Below are positions 40,051-51,000 of a DNA stretch of 64,000 bases, one piece after another. Where the stretch lies: NCBI RefSeq assembly GCF_020740795.1, contig NC_067283.1, positions 44,815,659 through 44,879,658 of the forward strand, in the 5' to 3' direction. Made by a program: the position numbers and the translations under genes. The DNA comes from Apus apus (lineage: Eukaryota > Chordata > Aves > Apodiformes > Apodidae). The notes beneath the pieces are model-generated. The model worked only from the letters and a program-made list of their open reading frames with translations, made no database searches and was not told the origin of the DNA. Numbering within the stretch: the first letter of the stretch is position 1; every line of letters begins with the position of its first letter.

Positions 40051-40834
40051 TGCATGGGCTGAGTGTCAACAGTAGGAAGACAAAAAGACTGGGACATTGT
40101 CAGTACCTTTTATCAAAAATGGTCTCCCCAGAGCCAGACAGTTCAAACAGCAGTTTCCCTTAAGTAGACTCGCAATACTAAGATGAAGCATCCACAGGAT
40201 GAACTAAGTAATTGGAAATTTTCATTGACATATTTTATCAAGGTTTCCACTGAACATGTGTGAATGGGGTTCTTTTCAGATGTATGTAACCTGGCTGAAT
40301 GCAATCAAAAGAGAAGGCAGTTATGGACTTTCTCTATTAAAGAGTTGCTATTTTCTTTTACATGCAATAAAAAAATAATAATCTACTTTTTCCTTTGAAA
40401 TAATGTAACAACACATCTTTAAACAACATAATTCTACTAATAGTTGTTACACCATTGCCTGTTGCTATTATGGTCCATGAAAAGACATTGTACTATGAAT
40501 TACATCTGAGATATTAAGTAAACCTATTACATTTACTTACATCAGATGTATCCACATAAGCTACTAAGACTTGATTGCAACTCATACTGAAACCTATCTA
40601 TTGGAAGGTAAAAGAGTTAAAAAATAATCTGTAGATGGTATATTGAAAAGACACATCAAAAGGACCAAGTTATACAGGGCTATGGGTGGATGAAGAAACA
40701 AAAAGCTAGAGTGGTGGTATTTACTGCACATCTGCTGATGCCAAAATGAAAATACCATCCAAGGGAAGAGAAGGGCTTATTGTAGCCAACAGAAATGGTG
40801 TGAATATGAACACAGTTTAGCATTAATAGTAACA

Positions 40835-41079
40835 GTTTTAAGCTGGAAGAGGGTAGACTTAGGCTAGACATTAGGAAGAAATTCTTCACTGTGAGAGTGG
40901 TAAAACACTGAAAGAGGTTGCCCAGAGAGGCTGTAGATGCTCCCTCCCTGGAAGTGTTCAAGGCCAGGTTGGATGGGGCTTTGATCAACCTGGTCTAGTG
41001 GAAGGTGTCCCTATCCCTAGCAGTGGGATTGGAACTAGATGATCTTTAATGTCGCTTCCAACCTAAATAATTCTATGAT
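40835..41079 (+). mobile_element. CR1 LINE 3' fragment
   Basis: Plus-oriented CR1: AGGAAGAAATTCTTCACTGT, GAGAGGCTGTAGATGCTCCC, TGGAAGTGTTCAAGGCCAGG, then GGAACTAGATGATCTTTAA and the terminal ATTCTATGATC. Confidence 0.95.
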
Positions 41080-42621
41080 CAATTAATGAGTCTACCAGGA
41101 AACAGAACTATTAATAAGAAGCACCCAGAAGTTACCTTTTAATTAATCTTACAGAGAAGATAAATTATCAATATTATCTGCATTTCTTTTTAGACAAAAT
41201 ATGTAAAGATATATTAAAAAATTATGTGAGCATTAAACTGCTAGCAAATTATCAGCATAGTCTTACTGTACCTTTGGGACAACAAAGAGTAGAAGGAAAA
41301 CTGATCCAGTGATGTGGCTCTGATTTCCAGAAGGCTCTTCATGCAACCTCTATTTTGGCATCTGCAACTAACTAAGAGTAAAAGTGACAAGATTCATGAG
41401 AGAGGTTTTCAAAGACATCTTACTTTCTTGGTTTCAGGTAGGACCTGTACACTTACCTACTCATCCCTTTGAAAATCTGTCATCCTGTCAGTCAAGTTCT
41501 ATAATTAGGCAGCGAAGTATAATTGCTATTGTTATCTGGTGACCTAAAAAATACAAATATTAAGCATATTGCCCTCTTAATTATACTAAATTTACACTAA
41601 TCTGTGGTGTGCCATTTAGATACAATCTTTTAGAAGACTGGATAGATCCCCACAGCTTCGTGGCAGAAAAATACAGTCAGTCTCAGAGTGGATGGTCCTG
41701 TACCTCCTACACTGTAAAATATTTTGTGAATAAGAAGGTGAAGTCATTATTCCCAATTCTGCTAGGAACTTATTTTCTTATAAGACAAGGAAGGGTGGGG
41801 GAATCTCTCCTTTCTTCAGAAAGCTGGCACAAAATTCTGTCCTATCATTAGAGACAGAACTGAGAAAGGAGCTGTGTGCAGGCTGCATAGAAACTTGTTC
41901 TTTGTTAATGCTATAAAAACCAATATATCTGTTTTAAAAATAACAGGTGCTCTGCTATTATAGGTTGTATTTACAATCATTATATTTACTGTTGCTGCAG
42001 AGAATCCTAGCAATGGCTCTCTGCTGTATCAAAGTACTGTAATGTGCCTGAAGAATTCAGCCATCCTAAACCACAGTCTTTCAGATGAGGTGCCGATCAC
42101 AGAAATAGTCCAGCCGAGTGTTAATTATTTAGTAGTGGACTGGAACTTTTCATTCCTTCTGCATTTCAATAGCTGGATGGTAAGGAGCGACCTTGTTCTC
42201 TAGATTGAAAGTGGCCTGAACTCTTTTGCAAATGACAGTATTTAAGCTGAAGAGGTCAGATTGACATTTGCAGTACTTCTTCAGATGAAAGATCTAGAAG
42301 CAATAAAGATGGGGCTGCTTCTCCAAAGTGGATTGAAGCAACTTCATGTTTTGTCTTTCAGGAAGGCATCAAAACCTTGCTTTGTTATTCTTATTTTAAT
42401 AATGACAATGACTCTAATATTGCTCCTGACTCTGTGAGTGTCTGGGAAAATTAAGGGTGAAACATTACCTGTGTCCCAGCTAGTAATAAAACTGTCATTG
42501 ATGTTACTGGAGTGAGGACTTTCATTACCTTCTAATAGCTTTTTTAAATAAAATTGTAAACTTTAAAATTGGAAGATGGAGTTAAAAATACAATATTCAT
42601 AATCCAGGCTTTCCTGGAGTA

Positions 42622-42652
42622 CAGGTAAACAGGTTTACTTTCAGGTAAACAG
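42622..42652 (+). promoter_or_regulatory. Paired forkhead-type GTAAACA motifs
   Basis: Two CAGGTAAACAG copies 20 bases apart with an inverted GGTTTAC between them. GTAAACA is the core FOX-factor site. Function is unknown and the motif is short. Confidence 0.25.
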
Positions 42653-44031
42653 AAAAGCAAGGCCGTAGCTCTAAAAAAACCCAAAACAGTAGTATGATCT
42701 CAAAAGAACAACCAACCAAGAAAACTAGAATGCTGTTGTCTGCACAGAATTATAATGTCACACTTCATATTTAAACAGTTATGAAATCCTGTTCTACTTT
42801 AATTTCTGAAAGCTATTTTACTATGCTGCACAATATAATTTCTGTAACTTCCTATCTGAACTGCTAAGCACATTTTTCTTTTTTGCTTTTTCTCAGACTA
42901 ATAATTTAAAAATTACTATTCCACTTTCTCTCATGTTTTCTCACTCTATCCTTCTTTCTTTTCATCATTCTTCTACATTATAAACAGTTAACATCACTAT
43001 TTGCTTGAAAGCATGTCCAAAATCAGAGGTATTGTATAAAGGAAAATATGTAAACACATCGTTTATTACAGAAATACAAGCTTGAGCTGAATAAATCTGA
43101 TGAAATATAGTCTATGTGGTCTGATTAAAATCTTTCCATGAAAATATTTATTCCTAGTTTGTTACTCCAATTTCACTATGCAAATGTCATTATTTGGTCT
43201 CAAGCAATAAACACTTTACAAGCTGTTGCTTGACTTGCTGTGTTTTACCTACCAATACTAACAGCACAAAACCAGTACTAAGACAAAATAAAAACTCTGA
43301 AAAAAAAAAATCCTCTAACACAACTGATCAACAGAACAGAAGAAAACCTCTGAAAGTCCCTCCAAAAACTCATTCATGCACTCAGCCAAATAAATTATTC
43401 CGAATCATATCACCTCCACCTGAAATTAGGTTTCTCCAATTCCTAGCATGTTAATAAAACACAAAATATTTTTTCCCCTCAATGTTCTGTGACCAGAAGT
43501 AATTTATCAGCTTCCCCAAAGTAATGCAATTTTCCCATTAGCTCTATTTTACCACTGTAGTCCAGATTCAGAGGACTGGAGTTATCAAAAGAATGACTTA
43601 TTAGTATTTAAATAGCTTATGTGAAATATAAGACATTAATGATAGTTTATATAACAATTAAAATTATATTGAAAATAGCAATATATAATGCCAGTGATTT
43701 TAATCTTAGTTTTTTCTCCAAGATAATTAGTTCCAGTTATAAGTTGTTTCCCAATTCTCTCGTCTGCAGACTGTAAGGACAGTGTTTTAAAGGAAAGGCA
43801 TGGTAAGCCCATGTGTTCTAATGTGAGTCACATTTTAAAATGCTTACGTCAGCCTTTAGGCATTCTAAGAAAATCACGGCAAGCTGTTAAAATGCTACTG
43901 TAGCTCACATTTTTGGGAAATCTTGTCCCGTACAGAATATGGGAAGTTGTTGGAGGGCTTCCGTGTCTTCCTGTAAAAACCTTTGGGGGTGGTTAGCCAA
44001 CCACATAAATAAGTGCTTCAGCCACATTAAC

Positions 44032-44057
44032 ATTATTTGTGTGATCACACAAATAAT
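44032..44057. repeat. Perfect 26-bp palindrome
   Basis: The left arm ATTATTTGTGTGA is followed directly by its exact reverse complement, centred on TGATCA. It lies about 1 kb upstream of the DNAJC13 first exon. Confidence 0.95.
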
Positions 44058-44333
44058 AGACATAAATAAAAACGTACTTTGTTTTTTGATTGTTCAGTGT
44101 GTCTTTTATGGCTTCTCAAAACAGATACCACAGGTTAGTCACATTCCATATGCAAGGAAAGCCCTTCCCTCGTACTTCTGGGACGAGCATGAGGCCAGCA
44201 CCAGGCCTCGAGAAGACGGCGCTGGGATGCTGAAGCCACGAAAGCTGCAGCTACCTGCACCTCCAAACCTACACAATCACAAGATGCCAGGATCCAGGCA
44301 CTCCGGGTACTGCCAGCTAATCCCAAACTAGTT

Positions 44334-44710
44334 GATCATAAAATGACAGAACGGTTTGGGCTGGAATACCTTAAATACCATCGAGTTCCAACCCCCCCTG
44401 CCAGGGCCAGGGACACCTCCCAGGAGACCAGGCAGCTCGAAGCCCCATCCAGCCTGGCCCCGAACACTTCCAGGGAAGGGGGCAGCTACAACCTCCTTGG
44501 GCAACCTCTTTCAGTGTTTCACCACCCTCACAGCAAAGAATTTCTTCCTGACGTCTAACCTAAGTCTGCCCTCTCCCAACTTAAAACTGCCCCCCCCTTG
44601 TCCTACTGCTACACACCCTTACCAAAAGCTCCTCCCCAGCCTCCCCGCAGGCCCCCCTCCGTAGTGGAAGGCCGCCATAAGGCCTCCCTGGAGCCTTCTC
44701 TTCCCAATCT
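44334..44710 (-). mobile_element. CR1 LINE 3' fragment, GC-rich
   Basis: Starts GATCATAAAATGACAGAACG, then GTTTGGGCTGGAATACC, followed by AACACTTCCAGGGAAGGGGG, AAAGAATTTCTTCCTGACG and TTGTCCTACTGCTACACACC. A minus-strand CR1 that ends only about 150 bases before the DNAJC13 CpG-island promoter and has a higher GC content than the other copies. Confidence 0.95.
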
Positions 44711-44857
44711 AGTCAAGACCCACAGAGTCAAGAGCTAAAAAAGACCAGCAGGCCCCTGAGAGACCCACCTCCCGCCCCAACCGCTCCCCTCACCACCTCC
44801 CCCCGCCCAGGCCTGCGACGGGGAAGCCGGGGCGGGGGGGGGAGATAGCTGTGCTGC

Positions 44858-44867
44858 GCGCATGCGC
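44858..44867. promoter_or_regulatory. NRF1 binding site (GCGCATGCGC)
   Basis: A perfect palindromic NRF1 consensus within TGCGCGCATGCGCAGG, about 210 bases upstream of the YY1-type motif. Confidence 0.75.
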
Positions 44868-44920
44868 AGGGAGCCGCCCTGCCGCCCCGCACCCCGGTTC
44901 CCGGCAGGCGAGGGCGCGGC

Positions 44921-44940
44921 GGGCCGGGCCGGGCCGGGCC
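44921..44940 (+). repeat. (GGGCC)4 tandem, G-quadruplex-capable
   Basis: Four exact GGGCC units satisfy the GGG-N2 quadruplex pattern on the + strand. More GGG runs follow within the next 50 bases (GCCGGGCGGGAAGGCGGGAG). Confidence 0.85.
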
Positions 44941-45061
44941 AGCGGGGCCGCGGGAAGCCGGGCGGGAAGGCGGGAGGGCGGGCGGTCCGTCCATCAGCTG
45001 ACTGAGCCCCGTGACGGGCCCGGGCCGGACGGCGGCTGCGCCGAGAGGGCGGTCTCGCTGC

Positions 45062-48000
45062 TGGAGCTAAGATGGCGGCCTCCAGCGCCAGGCTCTGAGG
45101 GAGCTGGGAGAGGTGCCGCAGCTGCCGCCCGGCCCGGCCCGGCGGGAGGGCGAGGGGCGAGGGCTCCCCGCGGCGGCCCCTTCACCCTGACCGCCGCCAG
45201 CGGCGGGAAGCTCAGCGCTGGGAGGGGCGGGTCCGGGCAGCGCGGGCTCCCCGGCCAGGTAAATCCCAGCGGCGGGGGAGGTGAGGAGGCGGCGGTGGCC
45301 CCCGCCTCCCTCCGCGGCCCCCGGCGGGGCCGGGGGGCTCCGCGGCGCTGCCGGAGGCCGGGCGGGTGGCGGGGAGGGAGCGCCCGGCCGTCGGGGCCGT
45401 CAGGGAGCGAGGGTTGTGTTGGGGGCAGCGCTCTTCGCCGCCCGGGAGCTGATGGCTCCGCTGGCGAAGCCCCCTGAGCCCCCGCCTTGTCCCGTCGGGG
45501 GGCGGCCGTGGCCTGGGGTGGTGACCAAGCCGCCCTGATCCCCTCAGGTGTCTGCTGAATTGCCAGCCCTTCTCTTCCTGTATCTCCCAGCAGAGGCTTT
45601 TCAGCCCAGCTGGCCTCAGCCCGCCTGGTTCTTCACTGAAGCGTCCTCTGCACCTGATGCAGCTTCTGTAGCCGCAGGGCAGAATCTGCCCTCTTTCCTG
45701 GATGAATACTAGTGTGTCCATTAGGAAAAGTTACGTTGTTTTTCTACTTCTGGCCTCGGATCAAAATATACCCATTGTGAGATGTTCTGAGAAATAATTT
45801 ATGAAGAGTGGGAGAGATGAGGAGACTTGATCTCACAGGGATGAGGTTTTTGTTTCATTTTTGAGTGGTGGTAGTATGCCTGAGGAGCACGAACAGAGCT
45901 TAACGTGTCTTTCAGAAGATCTCCCCTTAATGTGCTTATTTTTCCAAGAGTTCTTTAAATTTCTCCCATGGATGCTTTTTACTTGCTTTTTGTTTTCTGA
46001 ATGCCAAAACAAGTAGGCAAACTAAATGGGGTTTCTGTCTGCACTGAGCTGTCGACAGCCTTTGGGATAGATTTTCCTGTCAAGTGGTGTGGAGCTTGCA
46101 CCTTGATAGCCGTGTCTCTACTGAGGACCAAGCTCTGGGCTGTAAAAGTGTTGTCTTAGTCCTTCAGGTGGCTTTTTTTGTTGTTTTGGTTTGTGTTTTT
46201 TATTTTGGTTTGGTTTTGGCTGCAGGTTGTCTGTGTGTTGCTTTTCAGCTTAGTGGTCTTAAGCCAAGGGAATATTTGAGCATGCTGCTTGAGAGGGAAA
46301 CACAGGCATTTACATTTATTTGGAGTCTCCCTATTACTGCACTTATTCTCTGCTTTGTGACTGCTTTTGGAGTTAATGTAATCTGAAATGAGTTTTCCCT
46401 TTTTCTCGTGTGCTCTTGCACAAATCAGATCTATGGCTGTCTGAGAAGATGATATTGAGTAGATAGCTGCTTTGTTTCCTCTTACTTAGTGCTGATTAAA
46501 TAATAAATAAAATACTGTATTGCATAAAATATTCCTTGTTTTGGAACTCACGTCATTTGGAGCTGAAGCCATTTCTTCTTGATAACTAGAAGGTTGTCTG
46601 CATAGGCTACTTTCATTTAGGGTGATACATGGAAAAGGAGGAAGGTTGTTGAAGGGACGGCTACTGGCTCAAGTTTAGTAATTGAATTGAGTTAGGACAA
46701 TGCTGTTCACTCTGCCATGGCTTGGTTCAAAATAGCAGGACCAGTATTACAGATGTAAAAACTATGCTTGGCTCTAGCCTGCTTCAGCTTATAGGTATAC
46801 ATCTTGTTCTTGATTCCTGCCTGCTGTAGGCAGCCAAGTACCAGAACACTTATCCAGAAATTACTGACACTTTTGCATTATTACAGACTTTTTTTTTTTC
46901 CCCACTTGCAATAAATTTCTAAGTTTTTGGAGACTGGAAGCTGAGTGTCTGTCCCTGTGTAGTATAGACTTGCTAGGAACTTTACCTTGTATTTTAGCCT
47001 TGCTGGAATAAACTTGTAAAAAGGTTTATTTCGTATGCATTGCTTGCTTCTCTGGGTGTCACGTGGTATTCTTCAAAGTTTCCAAACATCTATTTGTCCT
47101 GAGGCACTGAATCACTGTGTATTTCTAGATTTGAAGTGGTGTTCTGGGTATTGGTCTGGTGGGCCAGATCTGTGTCTGTGACTGAGCAGGTGACTTTTTT
47201 TAACTTGTATTTGAAACTCGGTAAGTGAAGCTTACTGACTTAATAAAATAGTTAATCAGCTGGCATTCATTGAAATGTTAACTTTCAACTGCTCAACCTC
47301 ACAATTTGCTTCTAAGAAATTATGCTAAAAAAACTTGACAATTATCCTTCTTCACTAGTAAGACTTAATATAGAACAATATTCTGAAGAAGCATGACATG
47401 ATGGCTAAACTGACTGAAAGGAGCACCTTTCCCCCCCCCCCAGTTAGTAAACGCTTTTGTTCTGATACCTGTCTTGCTGGTGAATCAGATTGATTCATGG
47501 TACAGCAGAATGCTATTGTAGATGGAAAAGAAAAAAAAAAAAACAATTGTGGAAGATTCTGGTTGTCTTCAGCACTGGTCCTCAGTGAGGGAATGGGAGC
47601 AGTCAGCTGGAGGATTGGCGATAATGTCACCATCACTTACCGTTGTAGTAAGATTGAAATTCTCAGCCTGTTTGCATCCTGGACCATTGAAGGTGGTGAT
47701 GCTGCTATCGCTGAGGCAAGCTGCACTAATTCTCTTTTAAGGGTCTGGTAGGTCTCATCTCTTTCTCCCCTTACAAAAAGGGATCTGAGATCCTGCACAA
47801 CATGTTAAGAAACAGCTATTTCCACAGCTACTTAGCCTGAAGTACTTTAAGAGCACAGTACTGTTAGGGAAGAGGAAAACATTTAGTGTTTGTTAAAAAT
47901 AATCTGTCTGAAGGAAAATCTCTGCCGTTAGTGCACACAGCAGTGAAAGAGGCAGATGAAGCCTAGACAGCTAAAACATTTCAGTGGACAAAACTTGTTT

Positions 48001-51000
48001 ATTTAAATAACACATTTAAAGCTACAGATGACTAGATGGCTGGAAGTCAGGCTCCAGACTTTGAAGCTAAAAGGTAGATATGTAGAACCACAGATTAACA
48101 GAACGTTTATTTCTTTCCAATTGGTCTCTGTTTTTATCCTTTTGGTATGTCTTAATCTCTCTCAGGAAAGTCACACTTGAGCTTGATGTGAGTATCTGCC
48201 CCTGTGTTGTATAGACTTCTCAGGAACTTTATTCTGTGTTTTAGCTTTGCTGGAATTATTGTTTTAAAGATTCTCAGTTTCTTATCAACATTTCTCTTCC
48301 TCCTCCCCACACTGGAATAGAATAATAATCCTGTTTGTGTATCTGAAGCACTACCTTAGCATTAGTTAAGTCTTCACTTAAAGATGTAGAAGCTTTTTAA
48401 TAGTAAAGGAATAATATGGTCAGGAAAAAGTCAATCTGAATTCAGCACTAAATTTTGATCCCATGTCCAAACTCCTAACATTATTTAAACTGAGGAATAC
48501 TTATGTGTAATTACAACACTGCCTTTTGCTTTGAAGCCTGCAAGGTCACAGCTTTGTTTCTAACTCTTCAAGTGTTAGTTTAAGACAATTCAGTCTCTGT
48601 TTCCTAAAATAGATTCTGTTTTCCCAGATGGCAATTTTGTCTGAAGAATGTGAAATCCTAGAAAAGGGAAAAGTGTATGCAAGTTGAACACAGCTTGTGT
48701 AATATACCTATTAATGTAGCTTAAACTCTGAAGAGGGGGACTTCTGGCAGCACTTCAGACCCTTTAATTTTAGGGGTTGCAATTTTTGGTGCAGGCAGTA
48801 CACAAAAATGTAGTTTGAACTCTTCCCCCAAAAGCTGTTTCACTGCTACTTATGGTACTAAAAGAACCAAATAGGAAAGTATTGCTGAACTTTTGTATTG
48901 TGAAAAAGCTAATTAAAATATCCAGCTACTGGGGGAATGCCTTAGTCAGATTCCCAAAAGAAGTTGCAAGTCATGGACAGTGTTTTGCCTGCAGGAACCT
49001 CAGATTGTTTGACTATGTTTTGCATTCAGCATGCTTTTCTTTCTCAACCAGGTGAAACATGTTTATAAACTGCTACTTTAAAAATACTTGTTGCCTCTGC
49101 TCCAGTAGAACAACTGAAGTAGGTGTTTCTCTAGTGTTAAAACCTTTGAGAGCCATGAGTATGGGATATCCAATAGTTGGGCCACAATGTGTTCAAAACC
49201 TTTTGAAGCTTCAATTTTCTATTTTTGGGTACCACAGGACACTAAGATGATCATAAAAACTGGGGACTTATTATGGATGCTTTTATGAGTGAAATAAAAA
49301 TTTAACCCCATTTTTGTGTCAAATCAGTCAACTTTTTTAAAGGTATCTTGAATACAGGAGGAAGAGGTAAAGATGACAGGAAGAAGAATGTTCTTTTATT
49401 TTGGGAAATTAGTATGATATGACTAAGCAGACCACCACAGCCTACACTAGCATTATGGCTAAACTTGATTAATAATGAAACCTGATCTGCTCTGAAAAGT
49501 CAATAGTTATACTGTCACAGGTACTAAAGTTACAGTACATCACATTGTAGGTAGTATAGTAAGAGTGGTGTTGCACTGGTTCTGCAAGAATGAGTGAAGG
49601 AAGATAACTTTTTGGTTTATTCTAAAATGTCTTTGTCAGGAACTTTTTTTTTTCATTTTGCTCTTACTGTGGAACAAAAGACAGCTGAAAAATGATTGCT
49701 GGACTTCAACACAGCAGTTCAGAACACTAGGTTATTGTTAGCCTTGTTCTCTGTTAAACTACAGGAAAATGTGTACAAGTATTAATTGTTATTAGATTTT
49801 GGCATGTATTTCCTGTGTGCTAGTTTTCTCAGTGGGAGAGGTAGTTGCAATCACTTCCAAGAAGCACAATGAGTACAGCATCAAAGCTTAATGATTTTAG
49901 TAATTTTAATCTAAACAATAAAGCAGTCTAGTAAAGTACTTCATGTGCGAGTGTCCCAAACCTAGTGAAATGCTCATGTTAAAATTAATGGAAGCTGCTG
50001 GTAGCTCATAAGTGAGTGTTCCTTAGTCATGCATTATTAAGACTAGATGTTGGCAAGTATGAGAACATCTTGCTTTAAATACTTTAGAGCAGGTGGTGTT
50101 CACATCTGTGGGACTTAGTAGAGCTGGTTAGAGGAGTCTGATGTTGGTGAAACTGGAATTACAAACAGATTTTATAATCCCGTACTTAGTGGAGCTAGTT
50201 CTGTTATAAGCCTTTTATTTTCTTTTTGCTAATGCATTAGTCAGTGTCGGGAAAATGGTTGAAAAAGGGAGGTATGAAGTTTGAGTATCTGGCACTTTGT
50301 TCTGAAAGATAACTTCAAAACACAAAATCGTCAGAGCTAGCGTGCTATTATACAGCAAGATCTGTGTAGTTTGGACAAACAGACTTTACTGTTTTCAAGT
50401 TTATCCACAGCAATAATACTACAACATAGTTTGTAAACCAGGCAAAACGGCGAATTTTAGGAAATAATACTGTTTAATATCTTACCCCCATGAAACTTTG
50501 CTTCCAAAAAATAGTTTTAGATAATTTAACTTGACTCAAATTGATGAGGTATTAACTGTGAAAGCTTTTTTCAAAGATTGAATCATTGAAGTATGTAAAT
50601 ACTGGTTTTGTCTTTTTCCAGAGGCAGTTCTCGTCAGTAGGTAGTGATGATTGTTCCGGTGCTTCACCTTAGGGAGGGAATTCTCAAGTTCATTTCAGTC
50701 AGGCTATCCATTCTTCATGTTCATGACTACATAACTGTTACAGCCATTACTCAGAAAGAAAATAGCCTGAAGTTGTAGAAGGCAGAAATTAGCAGTGAGC
50801 TAATGTTACAGGTGATCCATCTCAAAATGAGAAAGCTTCCTTTGCCAAGTTGAGTACAGTTAGCTGAATGTAAAAAGGTAACTGAGTTTGCAGTCTAACT
50901 TTTAGTGAGGTACTGACTGAGATTGGATTACATTAGCATTGCTTCAGGCAAACTACGAATGTGAATTCTTCAGGCTAGCTTCTTAATAGGTAATGTTTTG

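Larger units (their letters stand above)
24811..44333. other. ACP3-DNAJC13 intergenic region
   Basis: About 19.5 kb without a recognised gene. It contains the microsatellite, CR1 copies, L2-like remnant and pyrimidine-rich block listed separately. Weak exon-like segments on the minus strand (29869-30088, 32713-32910, 38424-38604) match no family I know and are treated under findings. No tRNA, rRNA or known small RNA was seen. Confidence 0.6.
45062..45258 (+). other. DNAJC13: DNAJC13 non-coding exon 1 (approximate 5' end)
   Basis: GC-rich leader. CCGGCCAG followed by GTAAAT at 45259 is the best donor to join the exon 2 acceptor at 52614. The 5' end is a guess placed near the YY1-type motif. 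Confidence 0.5.
44800..45545 (+). promoter_or_regulatory. DNAJC13: DNAJC13 CpG-island promoter
   Basis: Abrupt change to very high G+C with many CpGs, against an AT-rich background. It contains an NRF1 site, a YY1/TISU-like element, G-quadruplex-type GGG runs and a candidate first-exon donor at 45259. No TATA box is evident, as expected for a housekeeping endosomal gene. Confidence 0.9.

Noticed and set aside
41609-41851. 80-codon + frame containing YNLLEDWIDPHSFVAEK
   Set aside because: No acceptor or donor fits, no family recognised, and the first codon is not ATG.
43939-44331. 130-codon ATG-initiated frame just before the promoter CR1
   Set aside because: It runs through the 26-bp palindrome and low-complexity AT-rich DNA with no recognisable domain; no promoter or polyadenylation signal supports it.
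44851-45477. 208-codon GC-rich open frame across the CpG island
   Set aside because: Alanine/glycine/arginine/proline-rich translation typical of stop-poor CpG islands, running through the DNAJC13 exon 1 donor; overlapping frames on both strands are equally open.
45212-45721. 169-codon minus-strand frame at the same island
   Set aside because: Same compositional effect as above; no family resemblance or splice support.
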